6,001 nucleotides of DNA from an uncultured Collinsella sp. GTDB taxonomy: Bacteria; Actinomycetota; Coriobacteriia; Coriobacteriales; Coriobacteriaceae. Where the stretch lies: positions 1 to 6,001 of the forward strand of contig USDE01000098.1 in the NCBI GenBank assembly GCA_900553345.1, written 5' to 3'. Of this stretch, positions 1-5,646 are shown piece after piece. Both the position numbers and the translations under genes were made by a program. The notes under the pieces were generated by a model. It searched no databases, had not been told where the DNA came from, and was given only the letters and a program-made list of their open reading frames with translations. Numbering within the stretch: the stretch's first letter is position 1; the number at the start of each line of letters is the position of its first letter.

Positions 1-2
1 CG

Positions 3-1088
3 CGCACCGGCATCACGGCAACGGTTGGCATCGGCCCCAACCTATTCCAGGCCAAGGTGGCACTCGACATTACCGCCAAGCACGTACCCAGCCGCATCGG
101 CAAACTCGACGACGAGACCTTTCGCAAGGAGATCTGGCCCCATCGCCCCATCACCGACATCTGGGGCATTGGGCCCGGCGTGGCAGCACGACTCGAAAAA
201 TACGGCGTCTACGATCTGATGGGCGTCGCGGCGCTCGACGAAAACCTGCTCTACGACGAGCTCGGCGTCAATGCCGAGTATCTTATCGACCACGCCTTTG
301 GGCGCGAGCCGACAACTATCGCCGATATTCAGGCCTATCGCCCGCAGGCAACCTCAACAACCACGGGGCAAGTGCTATCGAAGGGTTATGCCTATGAGCA
401 AGCCTACACCGTGTTGCGCGAGATGGTCGACAACGCTGTGCTGGACTTAGTCGATAAGCACGTGGTGTGCAACAGCATCTCGCTCTTTGTAGGCTACGCG
501 AGCGAGCGCGCCGACATACGCCGCCTCGACGCCAGCGGCACAGCGCAATATGTAGACGGATGCGGGCATTTGCGTTCGAGCACGTCGAGCATCGAACCCG
601 CCGCAACCGCCGGCCCCAAGCTCGCACCCCGCGCGCCCAAGCCCGTCCAGCGCGATGACGAACGCCGACGTTTGGTGCGAGAGGCACAGGCGATTGACGG
701 CATCTTTGTGGGCGAACACGGCGGCAAGCCGCGTGGTGGCTATGCCGCGCTCTTTGCGCACTCCAACGCCTCGCGCAAGCTGCCCGAGCGCACCAATTCG
801 TTTAAGAAGATCATGGGCTATTTCGATGAGCTCTGGGCGCAGACTGTCGATCCCAAACGACCGGTCAAGCGCATCAACCTGGGATTTGGCAATCTGGTGC
901 CCGAGGAATTTGCCACTATCGACCTGTTCAGCGATGTTAAGGCCGATGAGCGCGAGCGCGACCTGGCGCGCGCCGTCCTGGCCGTGAAGGGCAAGTACGG
1001 CAAGAACGCGCTCGTCAAGGGATTAAGCTTCACCGCCGGCGCCACCGCACGCGAACGCAACGATCAGGTAGGAGGACATCGTGCCTAA
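3..1088 (+). CDS. UmuC-type Y-family translesion DNA polymerase, C-terminal part (5' end outside window)
   Basis: Translesion DNA polymerase that copies past damaged template bases. It is open at the left edge; reading from base 3 gives 361 residues. The visible part begins with an ATVGIGPNLFQAKVALD segment, characteristic of the UmuC/DinB palm domain just after the catalytic S-x-D-E motif, so the catalytic carboxylates lie outside the window. Counting from the in-frame GTG at base 57 (internal, not the true start), a helix-hairpin-helix thumb motif WGIGPGVAARLEKYG is at residues 36-50. The little-finger domain follows, with RKLPERTNS near 240-247, a TIDLF segment at 287-291 where E. coli UmuC has its beta-clamp motif QLNLF, and the family C-terminus ATARERNDQVGGH at 329-341. 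The little finger carries an unusually long basic, low-complexity insertion (about residues 150-232). It overlaps the downstream YolD-like gene by 8 bases, so the two are probably translationally coupled. Family assignment is firm; subfamily (UmuC rather than DinB) is likely. Confidence 0.93.
   Translation, partial: RTGITATVGIGPNLFQAKVALDITAKHVPSRIGKLDDETFRKEIWPHRPITDIWGIGPGVAARLEKYGVYDLMGVAALDENLLYDELGVNAEYLIDHAFGREPTTIADIQAYRPQATSTTTGQVLSKGYAYEQAYTVLREMVDNAVLDLVDKHVVCNSISLFVGYASERADIRRLDASGTAQYVDGCGHLRSSTSSIEPAATAGPKLAPRAPKPVQRDDERRRLVREAQAIDGIFVGEHGGKPRGGYAALFAHSNASRKLPERTNSFKKIMGYFDELWAQTVDPKRPVKRINLGFGNLVPEEFATIDLFSDVKADERERDLARAVLAVKGKYGKNALVKGLSFTAGATARERNDQVGGHRA
1070..1075 (+). promoter_or_regulatory. 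Ribosome binding site of the YolD-like gene
   Basis: A perfect AGGAGG sits 5 bases before the GTG at 1081, inside the last codons of the polymerase gene. It fixes the GTG as the start and places translation initiation within the upstream coding region, which fits coupled expression of the two genes. Confidence 0.85.
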
Positions 1089-1506
1089 GTCCCAACAACA
1101 GCCGATGCGGCCACCGACGCCTTTTGAACGTCTAGCGGACCCCGAGGGAAGACGTCGATCCGCCGACCCCAAGCTCACCGCCAACGGCGCCGTCCGCGCC
1201 GGCCGTGCCGCACAGTTTATGCCCTTTGCCGCCCTCACGGGATACTACGAGCTCGTGCGCAAACAAGAGATCACTGTTGAGCCCAAATGCGAACTCACGG
1301 AAGAAAAAGCCCTCGAGCTTTCGAAAAAGCTCGAGGGCCTCAAACGCGGCGACCTGGTGCGCGTCACCTATTACGATATGTACGGCTATCGTAGCCGCAC
1401 GGGCATTCTCGACGAAGTGTTACCCGCATTCAAGCTGCTCAAACTCAGGGATATCGCCATCGACTTCGACGATATCAAAAACATCGAGCTGCGCGGACGC
1501 GCCTAG
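1081..1506 (+). CDS. YolD-like family protein, partner of the Y-family polymerase
   Basis: Small 141-residue protein of the YolD-like type, found in Gram-positive bacteria next to UmuC/DinB/UvrX-type polymerases and thought to take part in the SOS response; its exact biochemical role is not established. The family signature is visible: RAGRAAQFMPFAALTGY (residues 39-55), then an acidic helix with EPKCELTEE (67-75), then a beta-rich C-terminal half with KRGDLVRVTYYD (88-99) and IAIDFDDI (125-132). The first 35 residues, rich in Pro, Gln and Arg, look disordered. GTG start with AGGAGG 5 bases upstream; overlaps the polymerase gene by 8 bases. Its TAG stop shares a CTAG palindrome with the stop of the convergent surface-protein gene. 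Residues 77-86 are encoded by a near-perfect hairpin that looks like the terminator of that opposing gene. No terminator for this strand was seen after the stop. Confidence 0.85.
   Translation: MPKSQQQPMRPPTPFERLADPEGRRRSADPKLTANGAVRAGRAAQFMPFAALTGYYELVRKQEITVEPKCELTEEKALELSKKLEGLKRGDLVRVTYYDMYGYRSRTGILDEVLPAFKLLKLRDIAIDFDDIKNIELRGRA
1304..1338 (-). terminator. Intrinsic terminator for the - strand surface-protein gene, embedded in the YolD-like coding region
   Basis: Bases 1309-1338 form a perfect 13-bp inverted repeat (left arm GCCCTCGAGCTTT) around the tetraloop CGAA. On the left it is flanked by AAAAA at 1304-1308, which reads as a U-tract (UUUUUCUU) on the - strand. There is no T-run on the + side, so the signal works only for leftward transcription. 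It lies about 165 bases past the stop of the surface-protein gene, whose stop overlaps the YolD-like gene and leaves no intergenic room. Strength is inferred from structure alone. Confidence 0.8.
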
Positions 1507-4064
1507 CGACAAGAACGCTTGCGCAAGACGAGGGCAATGCCAAGCACCGCGGCAGCTGCAACCAGCAATCCCAAGACCAGCGTGAGGGTCGAGTCGCCAG
1601 CGTGAGGCAGCGAGCCGTCCTTCGGAGTCTTCTTAGTGGCCGTCGTGACGGTGGTCGTGGTGCTGCTCGACTGGTCGTTGCCGCCCGTCTGGCTGCCACC
1701 AGGCTGATCGCCGCCACCCGGCTGCGAAGGATTGGTGGGTTTCGTCGGATCCGGAGTACCGGGATCAATCGGATTCTCCGAATTCTCCTTGCGCTGGATC
1801 CAAACCTGGCAGCCATAGAACGGGTTGGCGGTACCAAGGCACAGACCCTGGTTGGTCACCGCAAAGGTGCGCAGACCATGGTTATACGGATCGTTAAAGC
1901 CATTGGTCGTCAGCGTCGTAAAGTTCACGCCGTCCTCGGTCACATACATATCAAAGCCGCGCTCGGCATCGCGCAGGTAGTACATGCACGTAAGCACGCT
2001 CTGCAGTTTCTTGAGGTTCTCCTCGCTCAGCAGCTTATCGAGCGCATCCTGAATATCGCCCGGCAGCTCGGTGCCATAGGCATCCTCGTACTGCTGCTTC
2101 AGGCTCTCATAGCTATCGAGCATGTCCTGATACTGGTCGGCAAAGGACTTGAAGTACGCGATCTCGCCATCAATCTTCTGGATATAAGCGGCGTCGTCCT
2201 CAAAGTCCTGGGACATCGTCGAGGCCTGATCGCAAAGATCGCCCGTGGCATCCTCCAGCGCATCGCTTAGATCGCCAAAGCCCTTAGCAACCTCGGTCTT
2301 CTCGTCATCGACATCGACGGCCTCGTTTGAATCATCAACCTCGGCAGCTTCGTTCGAATCATCGACCTCGACGGCCTCGTTTGAATCATCGTCCGCAAGC
2401 GTGTTCACGGGAACGATGGGGTCGTCAGGCGATTTCTTGTCGAGCAGGTGATCGAGCAGGTCCCTAAGGCGCTGAACCTGAGAGTCCCACTCCTCGGGCG
2501 TCATATCGATAATGTCGCCATTGGAGAACTGGCCGATCGGCTCAAGCAGGCTCGCGGTATCAAAGGTACCGATATACAGCTTGCCGTCGAACTTCTGCAT
2601 GCGCCAAATGTACTGGTTCTCGTTTCGGCCAAAGCCCGAAGTCAGGCCGGAAATGCCGCCCTCGGGGAACATGTCGGTGCGATCGCCAACGACGAGCTCC
2701 ATGTTCTCGTCCTTGTCCATGCGATAGATGTTAACCGACTGCTCAAGATTGGCATTCACAAACGAGCAGTCAACGCCGCCCATGCTGCTCTTGCCGCCCT
2801 CTTCGGTGTTGGATTTGTTGAACAGGATGCGCTCGAGGGCAATCTCCTCGTCGTTGTATTCACCGATATAGAGGTAGTCGTTGTAGACGATGAGGTTGGC
2901 AGCGCCAGAACGGGTACGGGCAGGATCGATGCCAAAGCAGTACTTTGCACGGCACTTTGGATCGGTCGCATCCTTATCGCCAACAATGGGAGTCCACGAA
3001 TAGCTGCCGTCGGCGTTCTTGTCGCCACGAACCATGGCAAACGACTGCATGGAATTATCATCGGGAGCGTTCTCGGGCGTACCGGTGCAGATGGTCGCAT
3101 AGAGATGGCCATTGTACGAAACCATATCCCAAATGGCGCCACCGTAGATGCTGTCCTGATAGCGAATCGCCGGATAGCCAAACAGCGTCTTCGAGTTAGC
3201 AATCTCGGTGAAGCTAGCCTGGCCCTTCGAAGGGTCAGATGACGTCAGGATTGTCGCCACAAACTCATTGCCCGCTTTACCCACATTGCTGATGACGAGC
3301 TGGCCATCATGGACGCACATGCCGCGGATACCGGTTGAGATGCCCTGCTTGTAGGCATCGCGGTAATCGTCCACGCTCGAAAGGCCCTGATAGACAACTT
3401 TCCACTCATCCGTCTTAGGATCGATCTCGTATACAGAAGGCAGACCGCTTTTGCCGCCATTGGTCCTGACGCTGCCGCAGAAATAGAGCTTACCCTTATA
3501 GCTCACGGCATTGCGGAACAAAGGACCGACGCCGTTGAGCGATTCAGAGAGCAGCAGCTTGGTCTCACCGGTCTTGGTATTGATCTTAACCAAGATGCCG
3601 CCGCTGTCCTTGTCGGCCGTGCCGTCCTCCTTCTGCTGTCCATAGAAGAACGTGCCGTTAAACATGGCCTCCAGCGTCAGGCGCATGGTCTCGGCATCAA
3701 AGGAATCGCCCAGCGTGCTGTCCATGAGCGTAAGCGTGTTGCCCATCGCCGCATAGCAGGTGCCCACATAAAGCCAGTCACCATAGCTCGCAGCCGCCCA
3801 AGTGTAGCTCTGGCCGCGATCGCCTTCGTTGTTGGCCGTATTACCATCGGCACCCGGAACGGCAACGGCACCGTTACCCTGGTAGTCGACGATGCCATCC
3901 GGCTGCGACGTTCCTACCGTAGGATGCGAGAGCTTCTCAAAGGAATACCCATTTCCCGCATTGTAGGTAACGGCACCCGAAGCGTCTTCGGCGTGCGCCG
4001 GCAGCGGCGATACCAAGATAGCGGCAAGCGCTGCCACCAAGCCAAGTGTTCTCACTCGTCTCAT
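1503..4064 (-). CDS. Sortase-anchored beta-propeller-like surface protein with acidic repeat and helical insertion
   Basis: Large secreted, probably wall-anchored protein of unknown ligand (853 residues from the chosen start). The signal peptide is residues 1-25 (MRRVRT, hydrophobic core, PAHA, cleavage before ED). The body shows recurring strands of the form aromatic-x-G-x-L-Y-x-G at about 95-102, 190-198, 252-259, 317-324, 394-402 and 492-500, plus GLCLGTANPF at 740-749. That is about seven, as in a seven-bladed beta-propeller closed by a C-terminal blade. Between the sixth and seventh strands lie helix-forming segments (521-544, 595-704) and an acidic DDSNEAVEV tandem repeat (559-585). A Pro/Thr/Ser/Gly-rich stalk (761-817), LPHAG (819-823), a hydrophobic stretch (826-847) and RKRSCR complete a sorting signal. 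The ATG at 4064 is preferred because GGGGAGG lies 10 bases upstream and it begins a clean signal peptide; an in-frame ATG at 4112 lacks a good ribosome site and would add 16 residues. Function is not recognised; adhesion or glycan binding is only a guess. Confidence 0.85.
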   Translation of the reverse strand: MRRVRTLGLVAALAAILVSPLPAHAEDASGAVTYNAGNGYSFEKLSHPTVGTSQPDGIVDYQGNGAVAVPGADGNTANNEGDRGQSYTWAAASYGDWLYVGTCYAAMGNTLTLMDSTLGDSFDAETMRLTLEAMFNGTFFYGQQKEDGTADKDSGGILVKINTKTGETKLLLSESLNGVGPLFRNAVSYKGKLYFCGSVRTNGGKSGLPSVYEIDPKTDEWKVVYQGLSSVDDYRDAYKQGISTGIRGMCVHDGQLVISNVGKAGNEFVATILTSSDPSKGQASFTEIANSKTLFGYPAIRYQDSIYGGAIWDMVSYNGHLYATICTGTPENAPDDNSMQSFAMVRGDKNADGSYSWTPIVGDKDATDPKCRAKYCFGIDPARTRSGAANLIVYNDYLYIGEYNDEEIALERILFNKSNTEEGGKSSMGGVDCSFVNANLEQSVNIYRMDKDENMELVVGDRTDMFPEGGISGLTSGFGRNENQYIWRMQKFDGKLYIGTFDTASLLEPIGQFSNGDIIDMTPEEWDSQVQRLRDLLDHLLDKKSPDDPIVPVNTLADDDSNEAVEVDDSNEAAEVDDSNEAVDVDDEKTEVAKGFGDLSDALEDATGDLCDQASTMSQDFEDDAAYIQKIDGEIAYFKSFADQYQDMLDSYESLKQQYEDAYGTELPGDIQDALDKLLSEENLKKLQSVLTCMYYLRDAERGFDMYVTEDGVNFTTLTTNGFNDPYNHGLRTFAVTNQGLCLGTANPFYGCQVWIQRKENSENPIDPGTPDPTKPTNPSQPGGGDQPGGSQTGGNDQSSSTTTTVTTATKKTPKDGSLPHAGDSTLTLVLGLLVAAAAVLGIALVLRKRSCR
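1506..1610 (-). other. Cell-wall sorting signal (LPHAG, membrane segment, basic tail)
   Basis: The last 35 codons of the surface-protein gene encode LPHAGD, a roughly 22-residue Leu/Val/Ala-rich membrane segment and the basic tail RKRSCR. This is the classic tripartite sortase signal, except that the usual Thr of LPxTG is Ala. The Gly/Ser/Thr-rich stretch before it fits a wall-spanning stalk. Confidence 0.8.
2310..2390 (-). repeat. Three tandem 27-base units encoding DDSNEAVEV-type acidic repeats
   Basis: Three head-to-tail units (2364-2390, 2337-2363, 2310-2336 in coding order) encode DDSNEAVEV, DDSNEAAEV and DDSNEAVDV, followed by a partial DDE. Units one and three differ at a single base, while unit two differs from unit one at five. 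This pattern suggests recent duplication or recombination between units. The repeat lies in frame at the edge of the helical insertion and makes a short, strongly acidic linker. Confidence 0.92.
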
Positions 4065-4074
4065 AAAGCTATAG

Positions 4075-4081
4075 CCTCCCC
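4075..4081 (-). promoter_or_regulatory. Ribosome binding site of the surface-protein gene
   Basis: On the - strand GGGGAGG lies 10 bases before the ATG at 4064. The alternative in-frame ATG at 4112 has only a weak GGACAGAG upstream. This site decides the start and leaves a 5' leader in place of the extra 16 residues. Confidence 0.65.
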
Positions 4082-4337
4082 TGACCTTAAGCCCAGTTTT
4101 AGCATTTCTCATCTCTGTCCACGTTTAATTGCGATCTGGGCGCAGCAATAATCAGCGTATAAATATACACCTGTAATTTTTTGGACGGGTTAATAGATGC
4201 TCAATTGGTAGCGAATTCCGCGCAAACCGTCACCAAACTCCACTTTTGCCGCATCTAAAGGTTATATTTTGCGCAAATTTTTGGATGCCGATAGTCACAA
4301 TGGGCAGGAGGCCGGTATCCACAGGAGAGGGCAACGC
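4082..4337. other. Intergenic spacer between two - strand genes, presumably holding the surface-protein promoter
   Basis: About 250 bases, AT-richer than the flanking genes and without a credible gene. It should contain the leftward promoter of the surface-protein gene; TATATT at 4164-4169 on the - strand could be a -10 box but no good -35 box is spaced correctly. Other visible structure: a 10-bp palindrome TTTGCGCAAA (4268-4277), a second GCGCAAA at 4220-4226, and a 7-bp inverted pair TAGATGC/GCATCTA (4194-4200 and 4251-4257). No clear terminator for the metal-binding gene to the right was found, so read-through into the surface-protein gene is possible. Confidence 0.4.
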
Positions 4338-4721
4338 CTACATTTTCATAACGTAATAGCCCGCGCCCCTCACCGCCGTCTCGAGTGTGTCGCGATCAAC
4401 CGGGCGCTTCGAGCGTACGCGTGCCGTGTGGTCCGCATACGTCACCGTAGCCCACACGCCATCAAGCGTATTGAGGGCATTGGCTACGTTCTGAGCGCAG
4501 CCGTCACAGCTCATGCCGCCGATAAGCAGCTCCTCACGATAGGGGTAGTGGGACTCGTCGGTGTCTGCCACCACAACCTTCTTGGCTTTCTTGCCGCTCG
4601 CGCCATCACTGCAGCAACTCTTTCCGTGTGTCGAAGCGGCAATGCGACGCAGTCCAAAAAACATGCCGACGGCAATGACGGCCAGCACGATGAGATTCGC
4701 AGGGTTGAGTAAGTCACTCAT
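4338..4721 (-). CDS. Membrane-tethered HMA-domain metal-binding protein with FeoB-associated Cys-rich N-terminus
   Basis: Small protein of 127 residues, probably a membrane-anchored metal chaperone or sensor. Residues 9-24 form one hydrophobic helix, followed by LRR and then GKSCCSDG (33-40), which resembles the FeoB-associated Cys-rich membrane protein family. A Lys-rich linker (44-48) leads to an HMA domain (about 62-127) with the metal-binding motif GMSCDGC (69-75; Cys72 and Cys75) and the usual C-terminal AGYYV. Basic residues after the helix suggest that the HMA domain faces the cytoplasm. Start: the ATG at 4721 is preceded by AAAGGGGAG; a TTG five codons upstream has no comparable site and is less likely. 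A CsoR-like dyad lies 30-50 bases upstream, pointing to copper control. The metal itself cannot be read from the sequence: the HMA domain and operator suggest copper, the N-terminal segment iron transport. Confidence 0.85.
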   Translation of the reverse strand: MSDLLNPANLIVLAVIAVGMFFGLRRIAASTHGKSCCSDGASGKKAKKVVVADTDESHYPYREELLIGGMSCDGCAQNVANALNTLDGVWATVTYADHTARVRSKRPVDRDTLETAVRGAGYYVMKM

Positions 4722-4750
4722 GCGCTCCCCTTTCAAGTAGCCCTATCTAG

Positions 4751-4773
4751 ATACCCCCATGGGGTGTCCCCAT
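4751..4773. promoter_or_regulatory. CsoR-like operator dyad upstream of the HMA-domain gene
   Basis: The sequence ATACCCCCATGGGGTGT (4751-4767) is a C-run/G-run dyad very like the operators of the copper-responsive repressor CsoR and its relatives. A further CCCC follows at 4768-4771, so there are two overlapping dyads: CCCCATGGGG and ATGGGGTGTCCCCAT. It sits between the likely -10 region and the start of the leftward gene, where a bound repressor would block transcription. No csoR gene is in the window; the regulator is inferred. Confidence 0.6.
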
Positions 4774-4803
4774 CTTAACCCAAAATCATGTCCGTTCGGT
4801 CAA
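4773..4803 (-). promoter_or_regulatory. Possible promoter of the HMA-domain gene
   Basis: On the - strand a TTGACC (4798-4803) fits a -35 box, and TAAGAT or GTTAAG around 4773-4779 could be the -10 box. The first needs a 20-base spacer and the second 18, so the -10 assignment is uncertain. The CsoR-like dyad lies immediately downstream. Confidence 0.35.
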
Positions 4804-4829
4804 TTAGTTTCCCTCTTCAAACTTTTTAG

Positions 4830-4857
4830 TTGACCAAGGCTTACTTTCGTGTATAAG
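4830..4857 (+). promoter_or_regulatory. Sigma-70-type promoter of the DUF3793-flavodoxin operon
   Basis: TTGACC (4830-4835) and TATAAG (4852-4857) are separated by 16 bases; each matches consensus at five of six positions. Transcription would start near 4864, giving a leader of about 30 bases before the GTG at 4896. The -35 box is an inverted copy of the one proposed for the divergent gene at 4798-4803, 26 bases apart. Confidence 0.65.
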
Positions 4858-4885
4858 TTTTCCTAGGCTAACAGTTTAGATCCGT

Positions 4886-4891
4886 AAGGAG
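4886..4891 (+). promoter_or_regulatory. Ribosome binding site of the DUF3793 gene
   Basis: AAGGAG lies 4 bases before the GTG at 4896. The spacing is slightly short, but no other start codon nearby fits the family N-terminus, so it supports the GTG start. Confidence 0.7.
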
Positions 4892-4895
4892 CGTC

Positions 4896-5600
4896 GTGAC
4901 TCGAACCATAGACATCCCAACGTTTCAGGCGGCAGTCGTGCGCAACTGCTCCCCCACGCTCGCGGGCATCAAACCGGCATCGCTCTTTACCTATCCAGGA
5001 GTCTATGTCGATCAAGACGGCTCAAGCGTAACTGCGGCGATCGAGGATCGCCGAGCACGCCTGCTCAACGTTATCGCCCGGTGCAACCGCGAGCTTAATC
5101 CGTTCGGCATCCATCTGAGCGTTTTGGTCTGGCGCCCCTGCGGGGCGCTCGTATACGCATATCGGCCCAATAGCCTCGCCACTTACCTTGCTGACCCGCG
5201 CGCCAAAACGGCACTCGCCAAGGAGGGCTACGACACCGGCAACCTCTCGGCATGTCTTGTGCACCTGGCATCGCGCATCACGCTCGCAAGCAATAACGCC
5301 GCGGAATGCGCATGCGGCCAAACCCGATGCGCATTGGACCATCAAGCACACTGCGACAACGGCTGCACCTGCGAGTTTCCACACGAAATTGGCTACTTCC
5401 TGGGGTACCCCTACGACGACGTATACGAGTTCATCGCCCAGCGTGGCGAGAACTACAAGATCTTTGGAGCCTGGAAGGTCTATACGAATGTCGAGCAGGC
5501 GCTTGCGACGTTTGATGCGTACCGTGCCTGCACCCAACACCTCACCTTTATCTATCAGCAGGGCTGCAGCTTGGCGCAACTTGCCCAGGCGACCCGATAG
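4896..5600 (+). CDS. DUF3793 family protein with Cys/His-rich insertion
   Basis: Protein of 234 residues belonging to the uncharacterised DUF3793 family, common in anaerobic Firmicutes and Coriobacteriia and often next to flavodoxin genes; no reaction is known. Family landmarks are the N-terminal NCSPTLAGIKPASLF (residues 17-31), the highly typical FPHEIGYFLGYPYDDVYEFI (161-180) and the following GAWKVYTN (191-198). Just before FPHEIG there is a cluster of six Cys and two His (138-159; CxC, C145, H149, H152, C153, C157, C159) that could bind a metal or Fe-S cluster. No signal peptide or membrane helix is seen, so it is probably cytoplasmic. GTG start with AAGGAG 4 bases upstream and a good promoter before that. 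The flavodoxin gene follows after 46 bases without a terminator, so the two are probably one operon, which suggests a redox-linked role. Confidence 0.88.
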   Translation: MTRTIDIPTFQAAVVRNCSPTLAGIKPASLFTYPGVYVDQDGSSVTAAIEDRRARLLNVIARCNRELNPFGIHLSVLVWRPCGALVYAYRPNSLATYLADPRAKTALAKEGYDTGNLSACLVHLASRITLASNNAAECACGQTRCALDHQAHCDNGCTCEFPHEIGYFLGYPYDDVYEFIAQRGENYKIFGAWKVYTNVEQALATFDAYRACTQHLTFIYQQGCSLAQLAQATR

Positions 5601-5646
5601 AACGTACAAACCGCGGCCGCACACCGCACAACCGAAAGGACTCAAC

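Noticed and set aside
447..761. Open frame on the - strand over the polymerase insertion
   Set aside because: I considered whether the low-complexity insertion might be coded on the other strand. The + frame runs unbroken through it to the conserved C-terminus, so the opposite frame is a shadow.
1517..1526. CTTGCGCAAG palindrome after the YolD-like gene as a + strand terminator
   Set aside because: Only a short self-complementary decamer without a loop or a following T-run; it encodes the basic tail region of the surface protein.
1602..2270. 222-codon open frame on the + strand opposite the surface-protein gene
   Set aside because: It is antisense to a gene with clear signal peptide and sorting signal, its Arg/Ile-rich translation matches no family I recognise, and it has no ribosome binding site.
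2448..3242. 264-codon open frame on the + strand
   Set aside because: It is a mirror of the surface-protein reading frame caused by codon bias; the hydrophobic, low-information translation shows no motif.
4281..4320. Imperfect 8-bp inverted repeat TGGATGCC/GGTATCCA as a terminator for the HMA gene
   Set aside because: The loop is over 20 bases, one pair is a wobble and no U-tract follows on the - strand.
4269..4712. 147-codon open frame on the + strand
   Set aside because: It is antisense to the HMA-domain gene, whose GMSCDGC motif and operator are convincing.
5608..5625. GC-rich CCGCGGCCGC segment between the DUF3793 and flavodoxin genes as a terminator
   Set aside because: It has no room for a loop and no T-run, so it does not interrupt the proposed operon.
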